Positions 1 to 5,720 of a stretch of DNA of 6,099 nucleotides are shown here, piece after piece. Within the stretch, counting starts at the first letter, position 1. Each line of letters begins with the position of its first letter. The stretch covers positions 1 through 6,099 of the forward strand of contig DEIA01000028.1 of assembly GCA_002352225.1 (NCBI GenBank). The letters are read 5' to 3'. This DNA is from Flammeovirgaceae bacterium UBA2786 (lineage in GTDB: Bacteria; Bacteroidota; Bacteroidia; Cytophagales; Cyclobacteriaceae). The notes under the pieces are model-generated. The model did not search any database. It was not told the DNA's origin and was given only the letters and a program-made list of their open reading frames with translations. A program made the translations under genes and the position numbers.

Positions 1-73
1 TCAGCACGCAACCTCCAACCGAATTAGAACGGATTTGCTGAAATGCTTTCTTAACAAAGCGTGCAGAAATCAT
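1..73 (-). CDS. nhaA: Probable NhaA Na+/H+ antiporter, N-terminal fragment
   Basis: Only the first 24 codons are present; the gene runs off the left edge. The start is ATG at 73-71, and the peptide reads MISARFVKK, then AFQQIRSNSVGGCVL. A short basic, amphipathic N-terminus followed by S-x-x-x-GG and a hydrophobic run is how NhaA antiporters begin (F-x-x-x-x-S-s-GG-i-L-l before the first membrane helix). NhaA is an inner-membrane protein that exchanges Na+ for H+ in pH and sodium homeostasis. The start lies 25 bp after the ruvC stop on the same strand, so the two may be co-transcribed. The leader is A/T-rich with no Shine-Dalgarno, as usual in this phylum. With so few residues another membrane protein is possible. 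Confidence 0.5.
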   Translation of the reverse strand, partial: MISARFVKKAFQQIRSNSVGGCVL

Positions 74-98
74 TTAAATTAATTTTATCCGAATACGA

Positions 99-689
99 TT
101 ACCGCCCACCAGATACCTTTTTAACAGAAATCCTTCCGGGATTTGCCTTCAGAAAATCGCCCCAGCCTTTTGCTTTTAGTTTTACGGAACCTTGCTGATA
201 ATGATGGCATACGGCAACAGCCAGCGCATCGGACGCATCCAAAAGCTTTGGCATTTCTTTAATACTAAAGATTTGCATCAGCATGCGTGCAACTTGTTCT
301 TTCGATGCATTTCCATTCCCGGTAACGGATTGTTTAATTTTTTTTGGGGCATACTCGATAATAGGTACTTCGCGGTACAATGCAGCCGACATAGCTACAC
401 CTTGCGCGCGGCCCAACTTTAACATCGACTGTACATTCTTTCCAAAAAAGGGTGCCTCCAGGGCTACTTCATCGGGTTTAAATTCATCGACCAGGCCCAG
501 TACCCGATCAAATATCTTTTTAAGTTTAATAGCATGCGCTCCGGTTTTTCCCATTTGAATTACCCCGAATTGCAAAAGTGTAACAGAGCCTGTGCGAATC
601 AAAATCACTCCATAGCCCATTACATTCGTGCCGGGGTCTAATCCAAGAATAATCTTTTCGGTAATCGCTTTTTTGCCAACTTTGCTCAT
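99..689 (-). CDS. ruvC: Crossover junction endodeoxyribonuclease RuvC
   Basis: RuvC is the dimeric, Mg2+-dependent nuclease that cuts Holliday junctions made during recombination and repair, working with the RuvAB branch-migration motor. The 196-residue product shows the whole RNase H-like fold. The first acidic residue is D18 in GLDPGTNVMGYG, the second is E78 in VALEAPFF, and the last pair is D151 and D154 in DASDALAVAVCHH. The conserved PKKIKQSVTGNGNASKEQV block lies between them. Family members are about 170-190 residues. The tail ending in GWGDFLKANPGRI is a form I associate with Bacteroidota RuvC. The open frame continues upstream to 863, but that part is out-of-family and antisense to the neighbouring glycosyltransferase, so ATG at 689 is chosen; it leaves about 12 residues before the first strand. 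The catalytic residues are intact and the identification is firm. Confidence 0.96.
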   Translation of the reverse strand: MSKVGKKAITEKIILGLDPGTNVMGYGVILIRTGSVTLLQFGVIQMGKTGAHAIKLKKIFDRVLGLVDEFKPDEVALEAPFFGKNVQSMLKLGRAQGVAMSAALYREVPIIEYAPKKIKQSVTGNGNASKEQVARMLMQIFSIKEMPKLLDASDALAVAVCHHYQQGSVKLKAKGWGDFLKANPGRISVKKVSGGR

Positions 690-694
690 GTCCT

Positions 695-702
695 CAAACT
701 TA
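695..702 (-). promoter_or_regulatory. Candidate Bacteroidetes -7 element for ruvC
   Basis: On the minus strand the octamer TAAGTTTG fits the Bacteroidetes -7 consensus TAnnTTTG and ends 5 nt before the ruvC ATG. If used, transcription would begin at or almost at the start codon. No convincing TTG -33 element lies 17-23 bp further upstream, a region that is already inside the divergent glycosyltransferase gene. This is therefore a single-motif match that could be chance. Confidence 0.25.
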
Positions 703-716
703 CTGATAAACGGGTA

Positions 717-1823
717 ATGGTTTTCTGCCTCAGCATTTTTGTAATCTATTTTATTTTTCTGGTGGTGCTGGCCACCGGACTTATCCGCTGGCGCAGAAAA
801 GAAAATTCGATTAGTAAGGCAGTATCGGTTTCGGTTGTAGTGGCCATGCGTAACGAGGCGCATAATTTGCCTGCTCTTGTGGCTTCACTCGCGCGCCAGG
901 TTTATTCGGCCAAATGGCAGTTGATTCTGGTAGATGATCATTCGGAAGACAATACACTTCAGGTAGCAATGGAATTGAAAGGCCGGTTTCCGGGTATTAC
1001 TATTCAGATCATTAGCTCATCGGGCAACGGAAAAAAACAAGCGCTTACATGGGGTATTGAAGGAGCAACCGGTGAAATAATTCTTACTACCGATGCTGAT
1101 TGCGAACTTCCTCCATTCTGGATAAACGATATGGTAACTTCATTTGGCGGACAAACTCAACTGGTTGTGGGTAAAGTAAGTTTAAATACAAACTCCACGT
1201 TATTTAGCAAAGTACAGGTGGTAGAATTTGCCAGTATTATGGCTACAGGCTTAGGCATGCTAGGATGGGGTAAACCGGTTATGTGTAATGGGGCAAGCCT
1301 TGCGTTTAGAAAATCGGCTTTTATAGAAGTTAATGGTTATTCTGATAATGAACATATTCCTTCTGGCGATGATGAATTTTTGATGAGAAAGATTGAAGCT
1401 CGATTTTCAAAATCAATTGCGATAGTTAAATATAACAGCAGCGGTTGCCGCACCAAACCGGCTGCTACAACTACTGAGTTTTTTGAACAGCGAATCCGAT
1501 GGGCTGGTAAGTGGCGGGCCAATTCCTGGGGACTGACTAAATTTATTGCTGTATTTGTTTTTTTGTTTCAGTTAGTCTGGTTGCCGGTTGCCGTAATTGC
1601 ACTGGTTACGTTAAATGCCTGGCTACTGGCAGGGGTATTTTTCAAAATTGCTTTAGAACTTCTGCTTCTGACTTATACTTCAAAATTAATGCAGCAGGAA
1701 TTTAGCCTGCCGGCCTTTTTCCTGCTACAGATTTTATATTCTCCGTATGTGGTTCTGGTTGCAGTTGCCTCGCAACTAACAGGCTACCGCTGGAAGGGGC
1801 GCCTGGTTCTGTCCCCGCACTGA
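717..1823 (+). CDS. Membrane-anchored family 2 glycosyltransferase
   Basis: This 368-residue inner-membrane glycosyltransferase carries a GT2 (GT-A fold) domain, which moves a sugar from a nucleotide-sugar donor to a glycan or lipid acceptor. One N-terminal membrane helix (about residues 2-23) precedes the catalytic domain. That domain starts at VSVVVAMRNEAHN (38-50) and has D73-D74 in LVDDHS, the D-x-D-type motif DAD at 126-128, the likely catalytic acidic motif GDDE at 217-220, and QRIRW at 258-262. The last motif is the Q-x-x-R-W signature of processive and membrane-associated GT2 enzymes. Three hydrophobic segments follow (about 276-298, 301-320 and 331-354). The gene diverges from ruvC with 27 bp between start codons. 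ATG at 717 is the only ATG that keeps the N-terminal helix. Donor and acceptor cannot be read from the sequence; surface polysaccharide or glycolipid synthesis is the reasonable inference. Confidence 0.88.
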   Translation: MVFCLSIFVIYFIFLVVLATGLIRWRRKENSISKAVSVSVVVAMRNEAHNLPALVASLARQVYSAKWQLILVDDHSEDNTLQVAMELKGRFPGITIQIISSSGNGKKQALTWGIEGATGEIILTTDADCELPPFWINDMVTSFGGQTQLVVGKVSLNTNSTLFSKVQVVEFASIMATGLGMLGWGKPVMCNGASLAFRKSAFIEVNGYSDNEHIPSGDDEFLMRKIEARFSKSIAIVKYNSSGCRTKPAATTTEFFEQRIRWAGKWRANSWGLTKFIAVFVFLFQLVWLPVAVIALVTLNAWLLAGVFFKIALELLLLTYTSKLMQQEFSLPAFFLLQILYSPYVVLVAVASQLTGYRWKGRLVLSPH

Positions 1824-1855
1824 TTAATTTCAGTTCTATTTGTGCTAATCAAGGG

Positions 1856-1887
1856 GTACCTTAACATTTTGTTAATTTTTTTGGTAC
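1856..1887 (+). other. A/T-rich inverted repeat with T run; weak terminator candidate
   Basis: In the 114-bp spacer after the GT2 gene, TTAAC (1861-1865) and GTTAA (1871-1875) form a 5-bp stem over ATTTT. Seven T follow at 1876-1882. An outer pair, GTACC (1856-1860) with GGTAC (1883-1887), can close around this. The stem plus T run could end GT2 transcription, but it is short and A/T-only, so a terminator call is weak. Confidence 0.28.
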
Positions 1888-1931
1888 GGTAAACAGATAG
1901 CCATTTGCGATGGCTTTAGTATTTTTACCGT
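1886..1931 (+). promoter_or_regulatory. Nested inverted repeat in the phosphatase leader
   Basis: Two perfect inverted repeats are nested just before the phosphatase ATG at 1938. The outer arms are ACGGTAAA (1886-1893) and TTTACCGT (1924-1931). The inner arms are AGCCAT (1899-1904) and ATGGCT (1910-1915), with the loop TTGCG. The outer right arm ends 6 nt before the start codon, so in RNA the structure could affect initiation. In DNA it could be a dyad for a regulator. No clear -33/-7 promoter was found in the spacer: TATTTTTA at 1920-1927 matches seven of the eight TAnnTTTG positions, counting the two free ones, but lacks a partner. Confidence 0.4.
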
Positions 1932-1937
1932 TAACCT

Positions 1938-3170
1938 ATGGACGAACTGGAGCTTAAAAAATTACTGGAAAGGAAAGAACTGGAACTCAATGCATTGCTG
2001 GAGGTCACACAATCCATCAATAACAATGTATCGGAAGATTCGCTCTATAAAATTTTCAATTTCACATTACGATCCAACCTTAATCTTAAGAAACTGGCTT
2101 TGTTTGTGTTGGATGAGGTTTGGAATTGCAAGGTTAATTTTGGTACGCACACACCATTTCATAAACACCAGTTAGACGATCGTTTCAGGCTCATCAAACG
2201 AATCCATCAGATGAGTGAATTTGATGAAGAGTGCGATTTCCATGAGTTTGATATGGTTATTCCGGTAGCGCACAAAACCGAAACACTGGCACTGGTGTTT
2301 ATCGGAGGCCTTCACCCCAACAACTACGATCGCGATGAAAGCATTAAGTTTATTCAGGCACTAAGCAATATTATTATTGTAGCTATTGAAAATAAGAAGC
2401 TAGCCCGAAAGCAATTAGAGCAGGAGGCATTTCGTAAAGAATTAGAGATAGCCAGTGATGTACAACAGTTTTTATTTCCCGAACAATTACCGTACACCAA
2501 TCGCCTGAAAGTAGAAGCCAGCTACCTGCCTCACGACAGGGTGGGGGGCGATTATTACGATTACATACCCATCAATAAAAATCAATTTCTGATTTGCGTA
2601 GCCGATGTAAGCGGAAAAGGAATTCCGGCAGCTTTAATGATGTCTAATTTTCAGGCATCGTTGCGCACATTGCTGAGGCAAACACCAAACCTGAAAGAAA
2701 TTGTAGAAGCACTGAATTATCAGGTAATGGAAAATACCAAAGGTGAAAAATTTATCACTTTCTTTGGTGCGATCTATGACCTTAGCCTTAAAACAATGGT
2801 GTATGTAAACGCGGGGCATAATCCTCCAATTTTGTTAGATAAATCGGGTGTGCAATTATTGGAAGAAGGATGTACTGTACTAGGAGCTATGAATCCATTG
2901 CCTTTTTTAAACGAAGGGTTTATCCCTAATCTGGATGAGTTTACCCTTCTTGCCTATACTGATGGATTAACCGAAACAGTGAATGAGAAAGGAGAAGAAT
3001 TTGGGGTGCAGGCCCTGGTTAATTACCTGCAGGCAAACCAAACCAAAGACATTCGCACAATGCATCAGGATATTATTGTGTCTCTGGATGGGTTTAAAGG
3101 GCGTAACAGTTACCGCGATGATATTACCATCCTCTCATGCCGGGTTGAATCATTCGGAGTTTCAAATTAA
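1938..3170 (+). CDS. GAF-like/SpoIIE-type PP2C serine phosphatase (RsbU-like)
   Basis: This 410-residue cytoplasmic protein has no membrane segments. A charged N-terminal helix (2-20) leads into a GAF-like sensor region (about 25-152). A helical linker (152-173) ends in the typical EIASDVQQFLFPEQLP sequence, then the PP2C_SIG phosphatase domain fills about 174-406. Metal-binding and catalytic motifs are present: GGDYYD (203-208), VADVSGKG (221-228), NAGHNPP (291-297), YTDGLTE (340-346) and DDIT (394-397). In this family such enzymes dephosphorylate a serine or threonine on a STAS-domain anti-anti-sigma factor, which redirects a sigma factor or another output. The signal sensed by the GAF part is unknown. 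No STAS protein or HPK kinase is encoded in the window, so its partner lies elsewhere. The start at 1938 gives a complete coiled-coil lead-in and sits next to a structured leader. Confidence 0.93.
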   Translation: MDELELKKLLERKELELNALLEVTQSINNNVSEDSLYKIFNFTLRSNLNLKKLALFVLDEVWNCKVNFGTHTPFHKHQLDDRFRLIKRIHQMSEFDEECDFHEFDMVIPVAHKTETLALVFIGGLHPNNYDRDESIKFIQALSNIIIVAIENKKLARKQLEQEAFRKELEIASDVQQFLFPEQLPYTNRLKVEASYLPHDRVGGDYYDYIPINKNQFLICVADVSGKGIPAALMMSNFQASLRTLLRQTPNLKEIVEALNYQVMENTKGEKFITFFGAIYDLSLKTMVYVNAGHNPPILLDKSGVQLLEEGCTVLGAMNPLPFLNEGFIPNLDEFTLLAYTDGLTETVNEKGEEFGVQALVNYLQANQTKDIRTMHQDIIVSLDGFKGRNSYRDDITILSCRVESFGVSN

Positions 3171-3187
3171 ATGACCAGAATTTGAAA
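3160..3187. repeat. 9-bp perfect inverted repeat across the phosphatase stop
   Basis: TTTCAAATT (3160-3168) and AATTTGAAA (3179-3187) are exact reverse complements around a 10-nt loop. The left arm covers the last phosphatase codons and the first base of its TAA stop (3168-3170). There is no following T run, so it is not a standard intrinsic terminator. The right arm overlaps the first unit of the heptanucleotide tract, so part of the symmetry may come from repeat sequence. Confidence 0.45.
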
Positions 3188-3224
3188 TGCCGGCTAAATC
3201 TTAAATGCTGAATCTTGAATTTGT
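3179..3224 (+). repeat. Degenerate heptanucleotide repeat over the deacetylase start
   Basis: Six 7-bp units beginning AAT can be read here. AATTTGA and AATGCCG occupy 3179-3192. After a 4-nt break, four contiguous units follow at 3197-3203, 3204-3210, 3211-3217 and 3218-3224, with approximate consensus AATCTTG. The third of these ends in the TTG used as the annotated deacetylase start (3215-3217). The second contains an ATG (3205-3207) that is out of frame with the gene by one base. The tract fills the space between the phosphatase and deacetylase genes and reaches into the latter's first codons. Confidence 0.6.
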
Positions 3225-3871
3225 TTCGCACGCCCTTTTTTCTGCCGCTCCTTTATCCGCAGCTAATCTGGCGCATGCCGGGTTCTGAAAAAAAGGTGTA
3301 TGTAACATTTGATGATGGCCCCGTTCCCGGCCCAACAGAGTTTGTATTGAATACCCTTAATGAGTTTAAAGCAACAGCCACTTTCTTTTGTATTGGCGAT
3401 AATGTTCGTAAACATCCGTATGTGTTTAGTAAAATAGTTCAGGCTGGCCATGCAGTGGGTAATCACACCTTCCATCACCTGAAAGGTTGGAATACTCCTT
3501 TAGATACTTATTTGGATGACGTTGTTCAATGCGAAACAGAACTCGAAACTCATTTATCTTCCAAATTACAAATCACAGATCACCAATCACCAATCACCAA
3601 TCTCTTCCGCCCTCCTTACGGTAGAATTACACACAGCCAGATAAATGAGTTGAAAACGAAATACAAAATCATTATGTGGGATGTGCTTACACAGGATTAC
3701 CGGCATAGCCTTGCGCCTGATAAATGTATTCGCGGAACCATTAAAGCTACCCGCCCGGGTTCAATAGTGGTATTTCACGATAGTTACAAAGCAGAAAAAA
3801 ATCTGATGTTTGCCCTGCCCCGTTATCTCGAATACCTGACAGAAGAAGGGTATACTTTTGGAAGGCTTTAA
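3215..3871 (+). CDS. NodB-type polysaccharide deacetylase
   Basis: This is a carbohydrate esterase family 4 enzyme: metal-dependent removal of N- or O-acetyl groups from a glycan such as peptidoglycan, chitooligosaccharide or surface polysaccharide. All five NodB motifs are intact. They are TFDDGP (31-36), the metal-binding HTFHH (84-88), RPPYG (132-136), the WDVLTQD region (155-161) and VVFHDS (185-190). At 218 residues it is a minimal single-domain form without a clear signal peptide; a hydrophobic N-terminus (about 7-19) may lie at the membrane. An in-frame TGA at 3209 excludes an earlier start. The next ATG (3275) would cut into the FRTPFFLPLLYP lead, which I recall as conserved, so TTG at 3215 or 3221 is needed unless the 5' end is frameshifted. 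Residues 118-129 look like an insertion encoded by a heptanucleotide repeat. The gene follows the phosphatase by 44 bp and precedes a glycosyltransferase by 18 bp. The family is certain; start and substrate are not. Confidence 0.9.
   Translation: MNLFRTPFFLPLLYPQLIWRMPGSEKKVYVTFDDGPVPGPTEFVLNTLNEFKATATFFCIGDNVRKHPYVFSKIVQAGHAVGNHTFHHLKGWNTPLDTYLDDVVQCETELETHLSSKLQITDHQSPITNLFRPPYGRITHSQINELKTKYKIIMWDVLTQDYRHSLAPDKCIRGTIKATRPGSIVVFHDSYKAEKNLMFALPRYLEYLTEEGYTFGRL
3564..3605 (+). repeat. Heptanucleotide tandem repeat inside the deacetylase gene
   Basis: Six 7-bp units run without a break. Units four and five (3585-3591 and 3592-3598) are both AATCACC. The first three and the last are one- to three-base variants: AATTACA, AATCACA, GATCACC and AATCTCT. 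The total is 42 bp, or 14 codons, so the reading frame is kept. It encodes roughly residues 117-130, rich in Ile, Thr, Gln and His, immediately before LFRPPYG. Confidence 0.8.
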
Positions 3872-3886
3872 CGAACGCTATATTTG
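3857..3886 (+). promoter_or_regulatory. Candidate Bacteroidetes promoter before the MurG-like gene
   Basis: TTTG at 3857-3860 (a -33-type element) is separated by 18 bp from TATATTTG at 3879-3886, an exact TAnnTTTG -7 match. Spacing and both motifs fit the promoter described for Bacteroides and Flavobacterium. The -33 element lies inside the last codons of the deacetylase. The -7 element ends 3 nt before the ATG at 3890, so the predicted transcript would be leaderless or nearly so. Confidence 0.5.
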
Positions 3887-3889
3887 CAC

Positions 3890-4945
3890 ATGCATGTTTT
3901 AGTAGCAGTTTTGAATTGGGGCCTGGGGCATGCCACACGCAGCATACCGGTTATTAATCAACTGCTACAGCGCCAGGTTAACGTTACAGTTGGAAGCGAT
4001 GGAGCCGCATTACATTTGCTAAAGCAGGAATTTCCTCACCTTAGATTTGTAGAACTTCCGGCTTATAAAGTTACTTACCCGGCCCATGGCTCGCTCATGT
4101 TTAATATGATTGTGCAATTACCACACCTTCGTAAAATTATTCAACAAGAGCAAACCCAGGTTCAGCACCTGATAAACCAGCTTCAGATTACACATATCAT
4201 TTCCGATAACCGGTATGGTTGTTATGGTGCATCAATACCTTCGGTTATTATTACTCATCAACTGCGATTACTCTTTTCAGGGGTTTGGAATATTGCAGCG
4301 GCCGTAATGAATGCTTCTTTACGAATGGCGTTGAATAAATTTACAAACGTATGGGTACCCGATTTTGCGCCAACCGGAATTACACAACCCTTTACAGGTA
4401 ATGTAAAAACACCACATCGTTTTATTGGTATGCTCAGCAGGTTCTCTCCAGTTACGTCAAATCCTCTGAACGACACTTTAATACTGGGGCTGGTTTCTGG
4501 TCCGGAAAACCAACGCACTTTATTTGAACAAAACCTGCTGGCTCAACTTACCCGCCTTAATCAACCGGCCGTTATTGTACGCGGATTAACGCACACGGAA
4601 GAGGTTAGGGTACAGAATGGAGTAGAGTTAATCAATCACCTGCCATCACAAGACCTGGAAGAACTGGTGATTAATGCTTCTGTGGTAATTGCGCGAAGCG
4701 GGTATAGTACCATTATGGATTTGTATTGCCTAGGCAAGCGTAATGTTATACTGGTTCCTACACCCGGGCAAACAGAGCAGGAGTATTTAGCACGGTTTTT
4801 AAAAGAGAAAAAAATTGCGGTGGTGCAAAACCAGGAACAGATGAATATTGAGGAGGCTCTTCAAATGTTACCCGCCTGTACCGGATTTAGCGCAAACAAG
4901 AAGAAGAATCTATTAAAGGAGGCTTTAGACGAATTCTTAATTTGA
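3890..4945 (+). CDS. MurG/GT28-like glycosyltransferase
   Basis: This 351-residue GT-B glycosyltransferase probably transfers a sugar from a nucleotide-sugar to a lipid or glycan acceptor at the cytoplasmic membrane face. The N-terminal half opens with MHVLVAVLNWGLGHATRS, where G11-x-G-H14 resembles the acceptor-side glycine motif of MurG and MGDG-synthase relatives. The C-terminal half has LGLVSGPENQRT (about 199-210), then ARSGYSTIMDLYCLGK (about 268-283) and VPTPGQTEQEY (289-299). These match the donor-binding block of the GT28 C-terminal domain. No membrane helix is obvious. A TTG 6 nt upstream could extend it by two residues; ATG at 3890 is preferred. It is not MurG itself: the motifs diverge and no cell-wall cluster surrounds it. 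It follows the deacetylase by 18 bp and ends 4 bp before tatD. Substrate unknown. Confidence 0.87.
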   Translation: MHVLVAVLNWGLGHATRSIPVINQLLQRQVNVTVGSDGAALHLLKQEFPHLRFVELPAYKVTYPAHGSLMFNMIVQLPHLRKIIQQEQTQVQHLINQLQITHIISDNRYGCYGASIPSVIITHQLRLLFSGVWNIAAAVMNASLRMALNKFTNVWVPDFAPTGITQPFTGNVKTPHRFIGMLSRFSPVTSNPLNDTLILGLVSGPENQRTLFEQNLLAQLTRLNQPAVIVRGLTHTEEVRVQNGVELINHLPSQDLEELVINASVVIARSGYSTIMDLYCLGKRNVILVPTPGQTEQEYLARFLKEKKIAVVQNQEQMNIEEALQMLPACTGFSANKKKNLLKEALDEFLI

Positions 4946-4949
4946 GCCC

Positions 4950-5720
4950 ATGAGCTTTTGGATTGATACACATGCCCACATTTATGTAAAAGAGTTTGAT
5001 GCAGATCGGGCCGATGTGTTGGCCCGATGTACGGAGCTTCAGGTGGAGAAGATTTATATGCCTAATATAGATCATGCATCAATTGATTTAATGCTGGAGG
5101 TGGAGGCAAAGTATCCGCAACAGTGTTTGCCCATGATGGGCCTGCACCCATGTTCTGTAAAAAAGGACTTTGAGAAGGAACTCTATTTAGTAGAAAATTG
5201 GCTTACGAAAAGAAGATTTGCAGCCCTGGGCGAAATGGGTACCGATTTATATTGGGATAAAACCTTTTGGGAACAACAACAGGAAGCCTTTAAGATTCAG
5301 ACCGGCTGGGCAAAAAAATATCAACTGCCGCTGGTAATTCATTGCCGCGAATCTATTGACGAAACAATTGCGTTGCTGGAGCCTTTTGCCGGCTTTGGAT
5401 TAACCGGAGTATTTCACTGTTTTTCAGGTACAGCAGAACAGGCAAAGAAAATTTATGATTTGGGTTTTTATGTGGGTATTGGCGGTGTAGCTACCTTTAA
5501 AAACGGAGGCATGGATGCCGTAATTCCTAACCTTGCTATAGATCGTATCGTGCTGGAAACAGATAGCCCTTACCTTGCACCGGTGCCTCATCGCGGTAAA
5601 CGCAATACTCCCGAATATATTCCTTTAATTGCGGCACGCATAGCTGCATTAAAAAACATTTCCGTAGAAAGGTTAATGCAACACACATACTCTAATACCT
5701 GTAAGTTGTTCGATAAATGA
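4950..5720 (+). CDS. tatD: TatD-family metal-dependent hydrolase (DNase)
   Basis: This 256-residue cytoplasmic TIM-barrel enzyme belongs to the amidohydrolase superfamily. E. coli TatD is a Mg2+-dependent 3'-5' exonuclease/DNase linked to DNA repair and fragmentation. Metal ligands and signatures are all present: D-x-H-x-H as D6-T-H8-A-H10, GLHP (64-67), GE in ALGEMGTDLYWDK (E95), H131 in LVIHCRES, H156 in FHCFSG, and D205 in VLETDSPYLAP. The length is typical for the family. The start lies 4 bp after the glycosyltransferase stop. The last four bases form ATGA with the asparaginase start, so the two are probably translationally coupled. The family call is firm. In this phylum several TatD paralogues can coexist, so the exact orthologue (TatD versus YcfH or YjjV types) is less certain. 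Confidence 0.92.
   Translation: MSFWIDTHAHIYVKEFDADRADVLARCTELQVEKIYMPNIDHASIDLMLEVEAKYPQQCLPMMGLHPCSVKKDFEKELYLVENWLTKRRFAALGEMGTDLYWDKTFWEQQQEAFKIQTGWAKKYQLPLVIHCRESIDETIALLEPFAGFGLTGVFHCFSGTAEQAKKIYDLGFYVGIGGVATFKNGGMDAVIPNLAIDRIVLETDSPYLAPVPHRGKRNTPEYIPLIAARIAALKNISVERLMQHTYSNTCKLFDK

Noticed and set aside
338..345. Run of eight T (A on the ruvC strand) as a possible slippage site
   Set aside because: It encodes the conserved PKKIKQSVTG segment and the frame is intact; nothing suggests frameshifting is used.
192..558. Plus-strand open frames within ruvC
   Set aside because: They are antisense to an intact, strongly conserved gene and their translations show no recognisable domain.
690..863. 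N-terminal extension of the ruvC reading frame up to an ATG at 863
   Set aside because: The extra 58 residues have no RuvC character and are antisense to the glycosyltransferase N-terminus; ATG at 689 gives a normal family length.
1337..1522. Minus-strand open frame inside the GT2 gene
   Set aside because: It is a shadow of the conserved GDDE to QRIRW region, with no independent coding evidence.
3205..3288. Short open frame from ATG 3205 as a separate leader peptide
   Set aside because: It stops at a TGA after 27 codons, has no recognisable character, and is better explained as the deacetylase start displaced by one repeat unit.
3564..3605. Heptamer tract as a CRISPR-like array
   Set aside because: Units are 7 bp, directly contiguous with no spacers, and translated as part of a complete enzyme.
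4917..4925. AAAGGAGGC as a Shine-Dalgarno for tatD
   Set aside because: It lies about 25 nt before the tatD ATG inside the previous gene, too far for ribosome binding.
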